DNA from: an uncultured Opitutaceae bacterium
GTDB lineage: Bacteria > Verrucomicrobiota > Verrucomicrobiia > Opitutales > Opitutaceae
Assembly: GCA_903890485.1 (NCBI GenBank)
Contig: CAITBM010000143.1
Span: 1-54,721 of the forward strand
DNA length: 54,721 bases
Direction of reading: 5' to 3'
Every line of letters starts with the position of its first letter. Position 1 is the stretch's first letter. Shown piece after piece: positions 17,596-25,422 of the stretch. The notes beneath the pieces are model-generated. The model made no database searches, was not told where the DNA came from, and worked only from the letters and a program-made list of their open reading frames with translations. The position numbers and the translations under genes were made by a program.

Positions 17596-18501
17596 ATGCC
17601 CGCCCCCCGGATCCTTTTCTTTGGCTACAGCGAGGTGGGCTACGAGTGCCTGTCGCTCCTCCTGGAGCGCGGCGACAATGTGGTCGCGCTCATCACCCAC
17701 GAGGACAACCCGAACGAGAAGATCTGGTTCAAGACGCCGGCCGTGGCCGCGAGGGAGAAGGGCATTCCGGTCCACACCCCGGAGCGGGTGGGCACACCGG
17801 AATGGATGGAGCGCATCGCCGCGCTGCGTCCCGACCTGATCCTTTCGGTCTACTACCGGAACATGATCGGGATGAAGGTGCTCGGGATGGCGCCCCTCGG
17901 GGCGTTCAACATGCACGGCTCACTCCTTCCCCGGTACCGGGGTCGCGCGCCGATCAACTGGGCGGTGCTCCACGGCGAGCCGAGGATCGGGATGACGCTC
18001 CACCGGATGGTGAAGGAGCCCGACGCGGGCGCCATCGTGGACCAGGACGGGGTCGACATCGGACCGAGGGAGACGGCCGAGCAGGCGTTCCGGAAGGTGC
18101 TGCCCTGCGCCCGCAGGGTGCTGGCGCGCCAGATCGACGCGCTCCTCGCGGGGACCGCGAAGGAGACGGCCCAGGACGCCTCGAAGGCCACCTATTTTGG
18201 CGGACGGAAGCCCGAGGACGGGCGGATCCAGTGGACGCAGACCTCCCGGCAAATCTTCAACCTGGTGCGCGCGGTCACCGACCCCTACCCGGGGGCGTTC
18301 ACCGAGGTGGCGGCTTCGCGCCTGATGGTGTGGTGGGCCGAGCCGGATTCGGCGCCGACCTTTGACCGGCGCGGAAGGCCGGGGGAAATCCTCTCGGTTT
18401 CACCCCTGGTGGTCGCAACCGGGGATGGCGCGATCGAGGTCACGAGGTCCGAGTGGAAGGGCGACGCTCCGGTCCTCACGGTTGGCCAGGTCCTTGGCTA
18501 G
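17596..18501 (+). CDS. arnA: UDP-Ara4N formyltransferase (stand-alone ArnA N-terminal domain)
   Basis: A 301-residue formyltransferase. FNMHGSLLPRYRGRAPINW with N105 and H107, and D143 in EPDAGAIV, are the three catalytic residues of ArnA/Fmt enzymes. THEDNPNEKIWF and VRAVTDPYPGAF match ArnA rather than methionyl-tRNA formyltransferase. The protein stops after the formyltransferase C-subdomain; the decarboxylase half found in E. coli ArnA is missing here and is encoded separately at 34566-35603. It transfers formyl from N10-formyl-THF to UDP-Ara4N. Follows arnC by 15 bp. Confidence 0.9.
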   Translation: MPAPRILFFGYSEVGYECLSLLLERGDNVVALITHEDNPNEKIWFKTPAVAAREKGIPVHTPERVGTPEWMERIAALRPDLILSVYYRNMIGMKVLGMAPLGAFNMHGSLLPRYRGRAPINWAVLHGEPRIGMTLHRMVKEPDAGAIVDQDGVDIGPRETAEQAFRKVLPCARRVLARQIDALLAGTAKETAQDASKATYFGGRKPEDGRIQWTQTSRQIFNLVRAVTDPYPGAFTEVAASRLMVWWAEPDSAPTFDRRGRPGEILSVSPLVVATGDGAIEVTRSEWKGDAPVLTVGQVLG

Positions 18502-18554
18502 CCCCACGGCGCTTTTCGATCGTTTACCCGGGGGCGGGTTCGTAGACAGAAGGG

Positions 18555-19307
18555 ATGCCTCCAGAGTCGCCCGATCCCATGCATCCTCCCGGCGATGGCC
18601 AGGCCCGGGCGGTGGCGGCGCAGGTCCGCCAGTTTCTCGACTTCATCGTGAACGAGCCCTCTGAGGAGCTCTCCGCGATCACCGGGGGCAACAAGCGGAA
18701 GATCGTCGGCGAGATCCTATCCGATGTCGCGGAGAACCTCGCGAGGCCGGATCCCGTACTGAGCGTGCGCCGGCGCCTCACGAACTACGTGACCCTCACG
18801 GTCCAGGACGAGGTGCTGACCCTGACCCCGGAGGAGGCCCCGTTCCCGGGCATAAACGGGACGCTCAGGCTCCGGCTCCCGGAACTGGCCTCGGTCAATC
18901 CGCGGGTCCGAGAATTTTTCGGGGTGGGATCCCCCAGGCTCGACTCCGTCGACCAGATGGCCGAGCGGCTCCGGGCGCGCTCGGTCGTCTTCAACCTGTG
19001 GGCGCGTGCCTACAACGTGGCCCGCATCGAGCTGGGAGACTGGGACCGGGACAAGCGGAGGGACTGGCTGGGTCCATTCAGGATTGCGCAGGCGATCCTG
19101 TGTGAATTCGCGTACCGGAGGGACCTGGGTATGCCCTCGAACCTGGGGCCCGGGACGGGGCCGCGCGGCGTTCCGGTCGAGTTCATGGCCTACGCCGAAT
19201 TTGAAAAGATGGTCCTTGAGGGGCACCGCGGGCCGAGGTCCCTATGGGAGGAGCGGTGGGAGAACGAGCTCAAGGGACCCTGCCCGCTGAAGGGCCGGGA
19301 GTTCTAG
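18555..19307 (+). CDS. Hypothetical protein
   Basis: About 250 residues, soluble, no signal peptide or membrane helix; family not recognised. The N-terminal third is helical (VAAQVRQFLDFIVNEPSEEL) with KRKIVGEILSDVAENL, and the C-terminal half is rich in aromatic and charged residues (FNLWARAYNVARIELGDWDRDKRRDW). Codon use matches the neighbours, supporting a real gene. A second ATG eight codons in may be the true start. It follows the arn operon by about 50 bp and may be read from it. Confidence 0.6.
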   Translation: MPPESPDPMHPPGDGQARAVAAQVRQFLDFIVNEPSEELSAITGGNKRKIVGEILSDVAENLARPDPVLSVRRRLTNYVTLTVQDEVLTLTPEEAPFPGINGTLRLRLPELASVNPRVREFFGVGSPRLDSVDQMAERLRARSVVFNLWARAYNVARIELGDWDRDKRRDWLGPFRIAQAILCEFAYRRDLGMPSNLGPGTGPRGVPVEFMAYAEFEKMVLEGHRGPRSLWEERWENELKGPCPLKGREF

Positions 19308-19831
19308 GGCTCGAGGTCCGCCTGGATCTCGACCCGTGAGCCGTCGGGGGAAAGCTGAACCTCTGTCCAGCGTTCGTTGATCCTGAGCCCCTTTTCGGCC
19401 GCCTCATCCCGGATATGGTCCCAGGCGTTGAAGACCGAGCCCGGAGGAACGTGCACGCGCAGGGCCGCAACCCGGTGGTGCCCCAACACCACCCAGGTGA
19501 AGCCTTCCGGCACAGGCTTCTTTGACTTCACGGGAATCGCGAGGGTGTAGGTCGAGACCTTGCCGTCGCCGTTCCATCTCGGGCCCATGTACTGGAGGGG
19601 ACCGGTGACCTCCAAGTGAGCCGCGTCGACCTGCTGGCGCAGCATGGAGGTTCCCTCCTTCACGAAAGCTGCGATCTGCTCGGGGAACAGGTCGCCGGTG
19701 ACGCACAGGAATACGGTGTCCGGGAGCTACTTCACCACAAGGGGCTCGATCCCGGGCAGATTGGCTGCTCGGCCCATTGGCTCTGACACCAGCACCAAGC
19801 TTAGCGCGAAGATGCGGAATAGGGAATTCAT
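19304..19831 (-). pseudogene. Exported GyrI-like/effector-binding domain protein interrupted by an amber codon
   Basis: The frame begins with a signal peptide (MNSLFRIFALSLVLVSEPMG, then RAANLPG), continues to EPLVVK and meets TAG at 19727-19729. The same frame then runs on as LPDTVFLCVTGDLFPEQIAA and stays open to 19304. The downstream part has the look of a GyrI-like or AraC-effector-binding beta-alpha fold (STYTLAIPVKSK, EGFTWVVLGHHRVAALRVHV). Continuity on both sides shows one gene of about 175 codons with a single nonsense codon, perhaps GAG or CAG changed to TAG. A sequencing error or readthrough would give the same picture; a GTG at 19663 could also restart translation. Confidence 0.6.
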
Positions 19832-19947
19832 CGCATTGTTGTCATGGGCATTCCCGGTGCAGGAATTCTTAATCAAGGAATGGACTTCGGCCGGGTGAGG
19901 GGCTGGCGAGGATCGGCCATCGGTCGCAAGCTCAGTGAAAAGGACAT

Positions 19948-21297
19948 TTACGCCGCGCGATGCACCCGGAGGATCGCCTCGACACTCTTGTCCACGTCGT
20001 CCGCCGTGGTCGCCCAAGAGGAGACGCTGATCCGCATGGCGGTCCTTCCTTGCCACACCGTGACGCCGCACCAGCAGGTGCCCTCGGCCTGAATCCCCTC
20101 GATCACTCTTTTGGTCCGCTCCGCGTCGCCAAACGAGACGAGAACCTGGTTGAGGAAAACCTCGTTGAGTATCTCGCAGCCGGAGGCGGCCAGCTTTTCG
20201 GCGAAGCGGCGCGCCTGGGTGCAGTTGCGCTCGATCATCTCGGCAATGCCCTCGCGGCCGAGCGAGCGGAGCGCGGCCCAGACCTCGATGCCGCGGGCAC
20301 GCCGCGAGAGCTCCGGCGCGAAATCCGAGGGATTTCGAAACTCGCTCTGGGTGGGAAGGTACTCGGCGGTGACGGCCATGGCCGCGCGGAGCGAGTCGGG
20401 CTCCCGCACAAACGCGAGCCCGCAGTCGTAGGGGACGTTGAGCCACTTGTGGGCGTCCGTGGCCCAGGAGTCGGCGAGCTCGATCCCGGCGGCAAGGTGC
20501 TTGTGGCTCACGGTGGCGGCGGCCCACAGGCCGAACGCGCCGTCGACATGGACCCACGCGCCATTGGGCTTCGCCTTCCGGCAGATCTCCACGATGGGGT
20601 CGAAGGCGCCGGTGTTCACATTTCCCGCCTGGGCGCAGATGATCGTGGGGCCCGTAATCTCCGGGATCTGGTCCGCGCGCATCCGACCGGCGCCGTCCAC
20701 GGGAACCCTGACGACGCGGCTCCGCCCGAGGCCCAGAATCCCGAGCGACTTGGTGACGGAGGGATGGACCTCCGCGCCCACGATGACGGTGATCGGCGGG
20801 GCGCCGAAGAGACCGTTCGCCTCGACGTCCCAGCCGACGCGGGCGAGGACACTGTGCCGTGCTGCCGCGAGCGCGCAGAGGTTCGCGACGGTGGCTCCCG
20901 TGACAAACGCCCCCGCGCAGGTCGGCGGCAGGCCGAGGATCTCAAGAAGCCAGCGCAGGGCCATTTGCTCGATGAACGCAGCACTGGGTGTGGCGCGGTA
21001 GAGCGCGCAGTTCTGGTCCCAGGCGCCCGCAATCCAGTTGGCGCCCAGCGTCACGGGGAGTGCTCCCCCGATCACGAATCCGAAGAAGCGTCCTCCCGCC
21101 ATGGCCGTTGTGCCCGGGGAGCCGAGCTCGTCGAGAAGCCTCAGGGTGTCCCGGGGATCGCTCGGCTTCGCAGGAAGGGGTTCATCGAACGCAGTCAGGT
21201 TCGCCACGGCCTCCGGCGAGGGCGCAACGGACCTTGAATCGAGGCTCTCCAGGTAGGCGATCGCGCGCCGAGAGGCATCATTGAGGATGTCTTTCAT
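19948..21297 (-). CDS. Group II PLP-dependent amino acid decarboxylase
   Basis: A 449-residue fold-type I PLP enzyme of the aromatic-L-amino-acid/glutamate decarboxylase group. K284 in SWATDAHKWLNVPYDCG is the PLP lysine, WVHVDGAFGLW supplies the aspartate that pairs with the pyridine nitrogen, and GAFVTGATVANLCALAAAR is the phosphate-binding region. Substrate cannot be told from sequence; related proteins act on tyrosine, tryptophan, DOPA or acidic amino acids, and some bacterial ones are uncharacterised. The cupin gene lies 16 bp upstream on the same strand, forming a pair. Confidence 0.85.
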   Translation of the reverse strand: MKDILNDASRRAIAYLESLDSRSVAPSPEAVANLTAFDEPLPAKPSDPRDTLRLLDELGSPGTTAMAGGRFFGFVIGGALPVTLGANWIAGAWDQNCALYRATPSAAFIEQMALRWLLEILGLPPTCAGAFVTGATVANLCALAAARHSVLARVGWDVEANGLFGAPPITVIVGAEVHPSVTKSLGILGLGRSRVVRVPVDGAGRMRADQIPEITGPTIICAQAGNVNTGAFDPIVEICRKAKPNGAWVHVDGAFGLWAAATVSHKHLAAGIELADSWATDAHKWLNVPYDCGLAFVREPDSLRAAMAVTAEYLPTQSEFRNPSDFAPELSRRARGIEVWAALRSLGREGIAEMIERNCTQARRFAEKLAASGCEILNEVFLNQVLVSFGDAERTKRVIEGIQAEGTCWCGVTVWQGRTAMRISVSSWATTADDVDKSVEAILRVHRAA

Positions 21298-21313
21298 GGT
21301 GTCAGCTGGTAGG

Positions 21314-22171
21314 TCAGGCCTTCTTCGGGGTTTTTTCCGAGGTGATCCTGATCACCTGGTAGGTGCAGGGAACGGCCCCCGTGTTCCGCATCGTGCGCTC
21401 GTCGTTGGGGGCGACGTAGTAGAGGGAGCCGGCACCGAGCACCCGGGTCACGGCGCCCAGCGTCACCTCGAGCCTGCCCGACTTGACGATGAAGAGCTCG
21501 TCCCCGGGGTCGCGGTTGCGCGGGGTTGTGGACTGCCCCGGGTCCAGGGTCGTCAAATGGCTGTCGAACCTCTGGAACGTGAGCGTCGGGGAATCCACGA
21601 CGTTGGTGTGGAGGCCGATCTTTGTCGTGCCGGCCGGCATGTGGTCGCAGTCGATGACGCAGGAGCGGAGCGCTGCGGAGGGCGCCCGTTCGGCGGCGGG
21701 CTGGCCACCGACCGTGAGTACCCTGGCCGTGACGAAGTTCACCACGTAGTACGTCGCGAGGGACTCGCCGACGTTGGTCACGCCGTGCGTGTCATTGGAT
21801 GCGAGGAAGATGAGTGAGCCCGGCCCCGCCCGCTGGACCTTCCCGTTGATCGATACGTCCAATTGCCCCTCCTTGGTGATAAGCATCTCCTCCCACGGAT
21901 GGCGGTGCGGCGCGTGGGGACTCATCCCGGGCCTGAGCCGCGTGACGTGGATCTCAAGTTTTTCCAGAGCGGGCGTCGGATCGTCGAGGATGGGGCAGGA
22001 GAGGCCCACGGGGCTCGGCCGGAACACAAGCGAGTCCCAGTCGACGAACGTCGACCCGATGGGGACCGTGCGGACGGGCGGGGAGTAGGAGAGGGCGGGG
22101 GGCTCGGCCGCACGCAGCGAGGCGGCGGCGCTGCAGATCAGGACCAGCATGAACCGGGTTGGGATTCTCAT
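21314..22171 (-). CDS. Exported bicupin protein
   Basis: About 285 residues with a signal peptide (MRIPTRFMLVLICSAAASLR); this ATG was chosen over an upstream one because it places the peptide at the N-terminus. Two cupin barrels follow. The first has HAPHRHPWEEMLITKEGQLD with the HxH-E metal ligands, and GPGSLIFLASNDTHG. The second (RDPGDELFIVKSGRLEVTL, GAGSLYYVAPNDERT) lacks the histidine pair, so only the first barrel looks metal-binding. Substrate unknown. It heads a likely operon with the decarboxylase. Confidence 0.75.
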   Translation of the reverse strand: MRIPTRFMLVLICSAAASLRAAEPPALSYSPPVRTVPIGSTFVDWDSLVFRPSPVGLSCPILDDPTPALEKLEIHVTRLRPGMSPHAPHRHPWEEMLITKEGQLDVSINGKVQRAGPGSLIFLASNDTHGVTNVGESLATYYVVNFVTARVLTVGGQPAAERAPSAALRSCVIDCDHMPAGTTKIGLHTNVVDSPTLTFQRFDSHLTTLDPGQSTTPRNRDPGDELFIVKSGRLEVTLGAVTRVLGAGSLYYVAPNDERTMRNTGAVPCTYQVIRITSEKTPKKA

Positions 22172-22314
22172 CGTGGGGTGGTGACGGGCTTCATCCTCGG
22201 GGCAACGGCATTCCAGCATTGAACGGGCGCGAGTCCAACCCCCTTTGGGCCCGGGAAATCAGAAATCCGTAACTTTTTGGGGCGGGCGCGTGTTTGGAGG
22301 GGGTAACCATTACC

Positions 22315-22695
22315 ATGAAGAACAAGATCCTCAGCCTCTCCTCGATCCTGGTCGCAAGTGCGGCCTTTCTCGCGCTAGCCCCCACCCAACTCAAGGCCCA
22401 GACCATCATCGGCTCTGAAGTCAAGATGCCCAAGCCGGTCGCCCAGCCCGCACCGGACTACTCCCTCGATCTTCGTCGCGACGGCGTCGAAGGGGAGGTG
22501 GTTGTCTCCTTCGTCGTCACGCCCTCGGGCGAGGTGTCCCACCCGGTGATCGTGAGCTCCACAGATCCGCGGCTTGGGTACCCGACGCTGGTGGCGCTCC
22601 GCAACTGGAAATACCTGCCGGCAACCAGGGCGGGTATTCCCATCGCCTCCCGGGTCCTCGAGACCGTGAAGTACAAAATGTCCGACGCCTCCTGA
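22315..22695 (+). CDS. Small exported TonB C-terminal-domain protein
   Basis: A 126-residue protein: signal peptide (KILSLSSILVASAAFLAL), then a single TonB_C-type domain with EGEVVVSFVVTPSGEVSHPV, ALRNWKYLPATRAG and a terminal beta strand. It lacks the membrane anchor and Pro-rich spacer of an energy transducer, so it is probably periplasmic and not a working TonB. The ATG is preceded by GGAGGGGG about 12 bases upstream. A strong inverted repeat follows the gene. Confidence 0.75.
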   Translation: MKNKILSLSSILVASAAFLALAPTQLKAQTIIGSEVKMPKPVAQPAPDYSLDLRRDGVEGEVVVSFVVTPSGEVSHPVIVSSTDPRLGYPTLVALRNWKYLPATRAGIPIASRVLETVKYKMSDAS

Positions 22696-22721
22696 GGGAG
22701 TCGCTCCTTCCCGGCGGAATC

Positions 22722-22748
22722 CAGCCCGCCCCGCATTGGGGCGGGCTG
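22722..22748 (+). terminator. GC-rich hairpin after the TonB-C gene
   Basis: A perfect 11-bp stem, CAGCCCGCCCC with its complement, around a GCATT loop. Only a short T run follows on the plus strand. It sits between the TonB-C gene and the convergent nitroreductase gene and could serve both. Confidence 0.6.
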
Positions 22749-22775
22749 TTCATGCGCTGGCCCGGCGTCCGGGGT

Positions 22776-23354
22776 CTACGCCGAGCAGAAGGTGACGCGC
22801 TGGTCTAGGGGCACCCGTGTCGATGACGGCACCACGCCGGCCTTTGCATACCCGAGGTAGACGAGTCCCATGGGCGTGTGCCGCTGGTCGAGCCCGAGCC
22901 AGCGGGCAAACGCTTCGTGGCAGGTCACGGGCGGCGTGGACCAGAACGAACCGATCCCACGCTGGTGGGCTGAGAGCAGGAGGTTCTGCACCGCGCAGGC
23001 GGTGGCGCAAAGCTCGTCCAACCTCGAAATCTTTCCTCCGCTGTCCGTGAGGCCTGCGACCGCGATGCAAATCGGGGCCTGAAGCGGCCCCTCGCGCAGC
23101 TTGGCCATCTTTTCGGGCTGGATTTCGGCCGCCGGGGTCGTTGCGGCGTACAGGGATTGCAGGGCGTCGGCCAGCCGGACGCGGCCCTCCCCGGTAAACA
23201 CGTGCAATCGCCAGGGTTGGGTCAGGCCGTGGGTGGGCGCCCAGTGGGCGTCCTCAAGGATTTCGACGAGGAGGTCGTGGGGGATGTCGCGGCCGGCGTC
23301 CATTTGAGCCGGTTTGATCGTGCGCCGGGTGCGGTAGGGAAACGGGGAGGACAT
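22776..23354 (-). CDS. Nitroreductase family protein (YdjA-like)
   Basis: A 192-residue FMN-dependent nitroreductase, close in length to E. coli YdjA. It begins MSSPFPYRTRRTIKPAQM (R-R-T, the FMN phosphate-binding start), has EDAHWAPTHGLTQPWRLHVF typical of the family, and ends in the dimer-swapped GLVYLGYAK...RVPLDQRV segment. The start was placed at this ATG because frame residues upstream do not resemble the family. It probably reduces nitro compounds or quinones with NAD(P)H; true substrate unknown. Confidence 0.85.
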   Translation of the reverse strand: MSSPFPYRTRRTIKPAQMDAGRDIPHDLLVEILEDAHWAPTHGLTQPWRLHVFTGEGRVRLADALQSLYAATTPAAEIQPEKMAKLREGPLQAPICIAVAGLTDSGGKISRLDELCATACAVQNLLLSAHQRGIGSFWSTPPVTCHEAFARWLGLDQRHTPMGLVYLGYAKAGVVPSSTRVPLDQRVTFCSA

Positions 23355-23362
23355 GGGGATGA

Positions 23363-24070
23363 TTACGGGTCGGTTGCCGGCGAGATGCTCGATGGCGCGC
23401 CCTTTAAAGATGAAGCGATGATCCAAGCCGAAGCCGCCAGCAAAAAGGTCACGAGGGTCTCCGACCATTGAACCTGCGGCGAAGGCGCCCACTGGGGCGC
23501 GGGTTTGGCGAAAAAACTAGGCAACCAGACCATGGCCCCAAAAAGGCTGACCATGGTCGCCTCCAATGTTGCCGCCAGGCGGGGAAGGGTCCCCAAAAGG
23601 AGGGCGAAGCCTGCGGCGGCGTGGCAGGCTCCAGTGACATACGTGAGCCCCTCCTTGGCGGGAAGCCATGCCGGTACCATGGCCGCAGTGTACGTTGCAT
23701 AGGCGAAATGCGCGGCACCATACACCACGCAGGCGGCGCCAAAGACCCGTCTCGCGGCGCGTAGCTCACGGTCGCCCCCAAGCGCCCGGCCCGACGCAGA
23801 GCCCTGTTGGCGGCGGAGCATCACGTAGAGGGTCCATGCCCCCATCAGCGGCCCCAATGCTTCGGCAAGGCCGTACCAGCTGCCGACAATCAGGGGTTTG
23901 CTGAAGACGGGGGGTGCGCGCTCCACGGCCCAGGCCAACAGGCCCACGCCGACAACCCACAGGCTTGCCAAGGCGGTGCGCTCAAAGAACAGGCCGGCGC
24001 TCGCGGCCAGGAGGAGCGCACCAAGCGCGGTCTCACAAGCCGACCCCCAGTGGAGCGAGGAGGGGGACAT
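23363..24070 (-). pseudogene. DoxX-like membrane protein, apparently 5'-truncated
   Basis: An open frame of about 235 residues with six or seven hydrophobic segments. The pattern AHFAYATYTAAMVPAWLPAK, then a long helix, and SLFGAMVWLPSFFAKP near the end is typical of DoxX-like proteins. Compared with that family from memory, the first helix and roughly 40 residues seem to be missing. The frame's start coincides with the 3' break of the fragment at 24033-24239, suggesting a deletion joined the two. The ATG at the junction (MSPSSLHWGSAC) could still allow expression, so this may be a shortened but active gene. Confidence 0.55.
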
Positions 24071-24239
24071 ATTCCTCGGGCTGGAAGGAACCGTCGGGCA
24101 GTTTCGTGCGGACGTAGTCCTTGCTGACCCTTGAGCACACCGCGGTGACACCCTCGGCTGCATCGGGCTTTGCGTTCAGAAGCGTGCCGCCGAAGGCCAG
24201 CAGGCACACCGACACTCTGCGCATGGTACGAGCATTCAT
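24033..24239 (-). pseudogene. N-terminal fragment of a paralogue of the protein at 24559-25377
   Basis: A 68-residue frame with a signal peptide (MNARTMRRVSVCLLAFGGTLL) followed by VTAVCSRVSKDYVRTKLPDG, SFQPEEY. The intact gene to the right reads ITAVSSRVYNGYVHRSLPDG, SLRPETYGFA at the same place. Similarity ends just after this, near 24070, where the DoxX-like coding begins in another frame. Reading: a broken copy of the neighbouring family, left by a deletion. Confidence 0.6.
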
Positions 24240-24558
24240 CTTAGTTGGGGACAGTGCTCAGGCAGTTCCTCCCGTACTACGGGTTCAGGATAAGAAACCC
24301 AGAGCAGCTTCGCGAGTCGGAACGGGGATCGGACCGCAGCGCGAAGTCAGCGCTGGGGAAACACTCCCCCGCGAGCAAGGCCGCCCTTGTGGCACCCACC
24401 GAGGCGCTCCGAAGCGAATAGGTCCCGCGGGCCCCAGTCGGGCGGATTTCCAGAGGGCACCTCCTCATGGATGAAGGGGATCGACCCCGGGGGGGGTTAT
24501 GCTAGGGTATCCCCTTCTAAGGAATCGGACTCCCACCGGGGGATTCCCCCAAAGCCCT
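24240..24558. other. Intergenic region between divergent paralogues
   Basis: About 320 bp without a credible gene. It must hold the promoters of the two divergent related genes. Near 24485-24545 runs of G and C occur in alternating order and could form hairpins. No recognised RNA motif or operator is seen. Confidence 0.35.
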
Positions 24559-25377
24559 ATGGTTTTCCTGCGCCCATCAATTGCCTGCACCGCGGTGCTC
24601 TGCACGGCGCTCCTGCAAGCGTCGCTTCTCGGATCGGGAAGCCAGGACATCACGGCTGTATCCTCCCGGGTCTACAACGGCTACGTGCACAGGTCCCTTC
24701 CCGACGGCTCCCTCCGGCCGGAGACCTACGGCTTTGCCGTCGGAGGCGAACTCAACAGGAGCTCGGCTGGGGCGGAGAGCGTCGGGGGCCTTCCCACGGC
24801 CGACCGCTCGATCGATGGCATCGCGTTCGCCGAGATCTCGGGAATCATCCGCGGGCCGCTTGCCGCGCAGAAGTATGTGCCGACCGGCGATCCGAAGACC
24901 GCGGACCTGCTCATCGTGGTTTACTGGGGCAGGACCATCGGCACCAACGCCTTTGGGGGGATCGTCAACGGGGGCGACCGCGACAAGATCGACCTGGAGA
25001 ACGCCCGGCTCCTCGGGTTCGACTCGGAGAAGGTGTTCGACCTGGGCTACGACGACCACGCCAACATGATGGCGAACATCCGCCGCGAGGTCTACGCGGG
25101 CGTCATGGACGCCATCGAGGACGACCGCTATTTCGTGATCCTGCGGGCCTACGACTTTCCGCTGCTCTGGAAGCAGAGGCAGGCCAAGCTCCTGTGGGAG
25201 ACCCGATTCAGCCTTTCGCAGCGGCACCACGACTTCAGGAAGGACCTGCCCGCGATGACCCAGGTGGCCGCCGAGTATTTCGGAAAGGACAGCCTTGGCC
25301 TCGTGCAAAAGCCGATCCCCGAGGGCCGGGTCGACGTCGGGGAGACCAAGAGCCTGGGCGAGGTGCCCGAGAAATAG
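24559..25377 (+). CDS. Exported hypothetical protein
   Basis: A 272-residue protein of no recognised family with a signal peptide (MVFLRPSIACTAVLCTALLQ). The mature part is soluble: a conserved-looking SRVYNGYVHRSLPDGSLRPE segment, then ADLLIVVYWGRTIGTN, FDLGYDDHANMM and a helical C-terminus with RFSLSQRHHDFRKDLPAMTQ. The start is the ATG directly before the signal peptide. A truncated paralogue lies divergently upstream, so this family was once duplicated here. Confidence 0.65.
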   Translation: MVFLRPSIACTAVLCTALLQASLLGSGSQDITAVSSRVYNGYVHRSLPDGSLRPETYGFAVGGELNRSSAGAESVGGLPTADRSIDGIAFAEISGIIRGPLAAQKYVPTGDPKTADLLIVVYWGRTIGTNAFGGIVNGGDRDKIDLENARLLGFDSEKVFDLGYDDHANMMANIRREVYAGVMDAIEDDRYFVILRAYDFPLLWKQRQAKLLWETRFSLSQRHHDFRKDLPAMTQVAAEYFGKDSLGLVQKPIPEGRVDVGETKSLGEVPEK

Positions 25378-25422
25378 GATTCCCCGGGGTCCCCGTCCGC
25401 TGGCCGGGCCTGGCCGGGTGGG

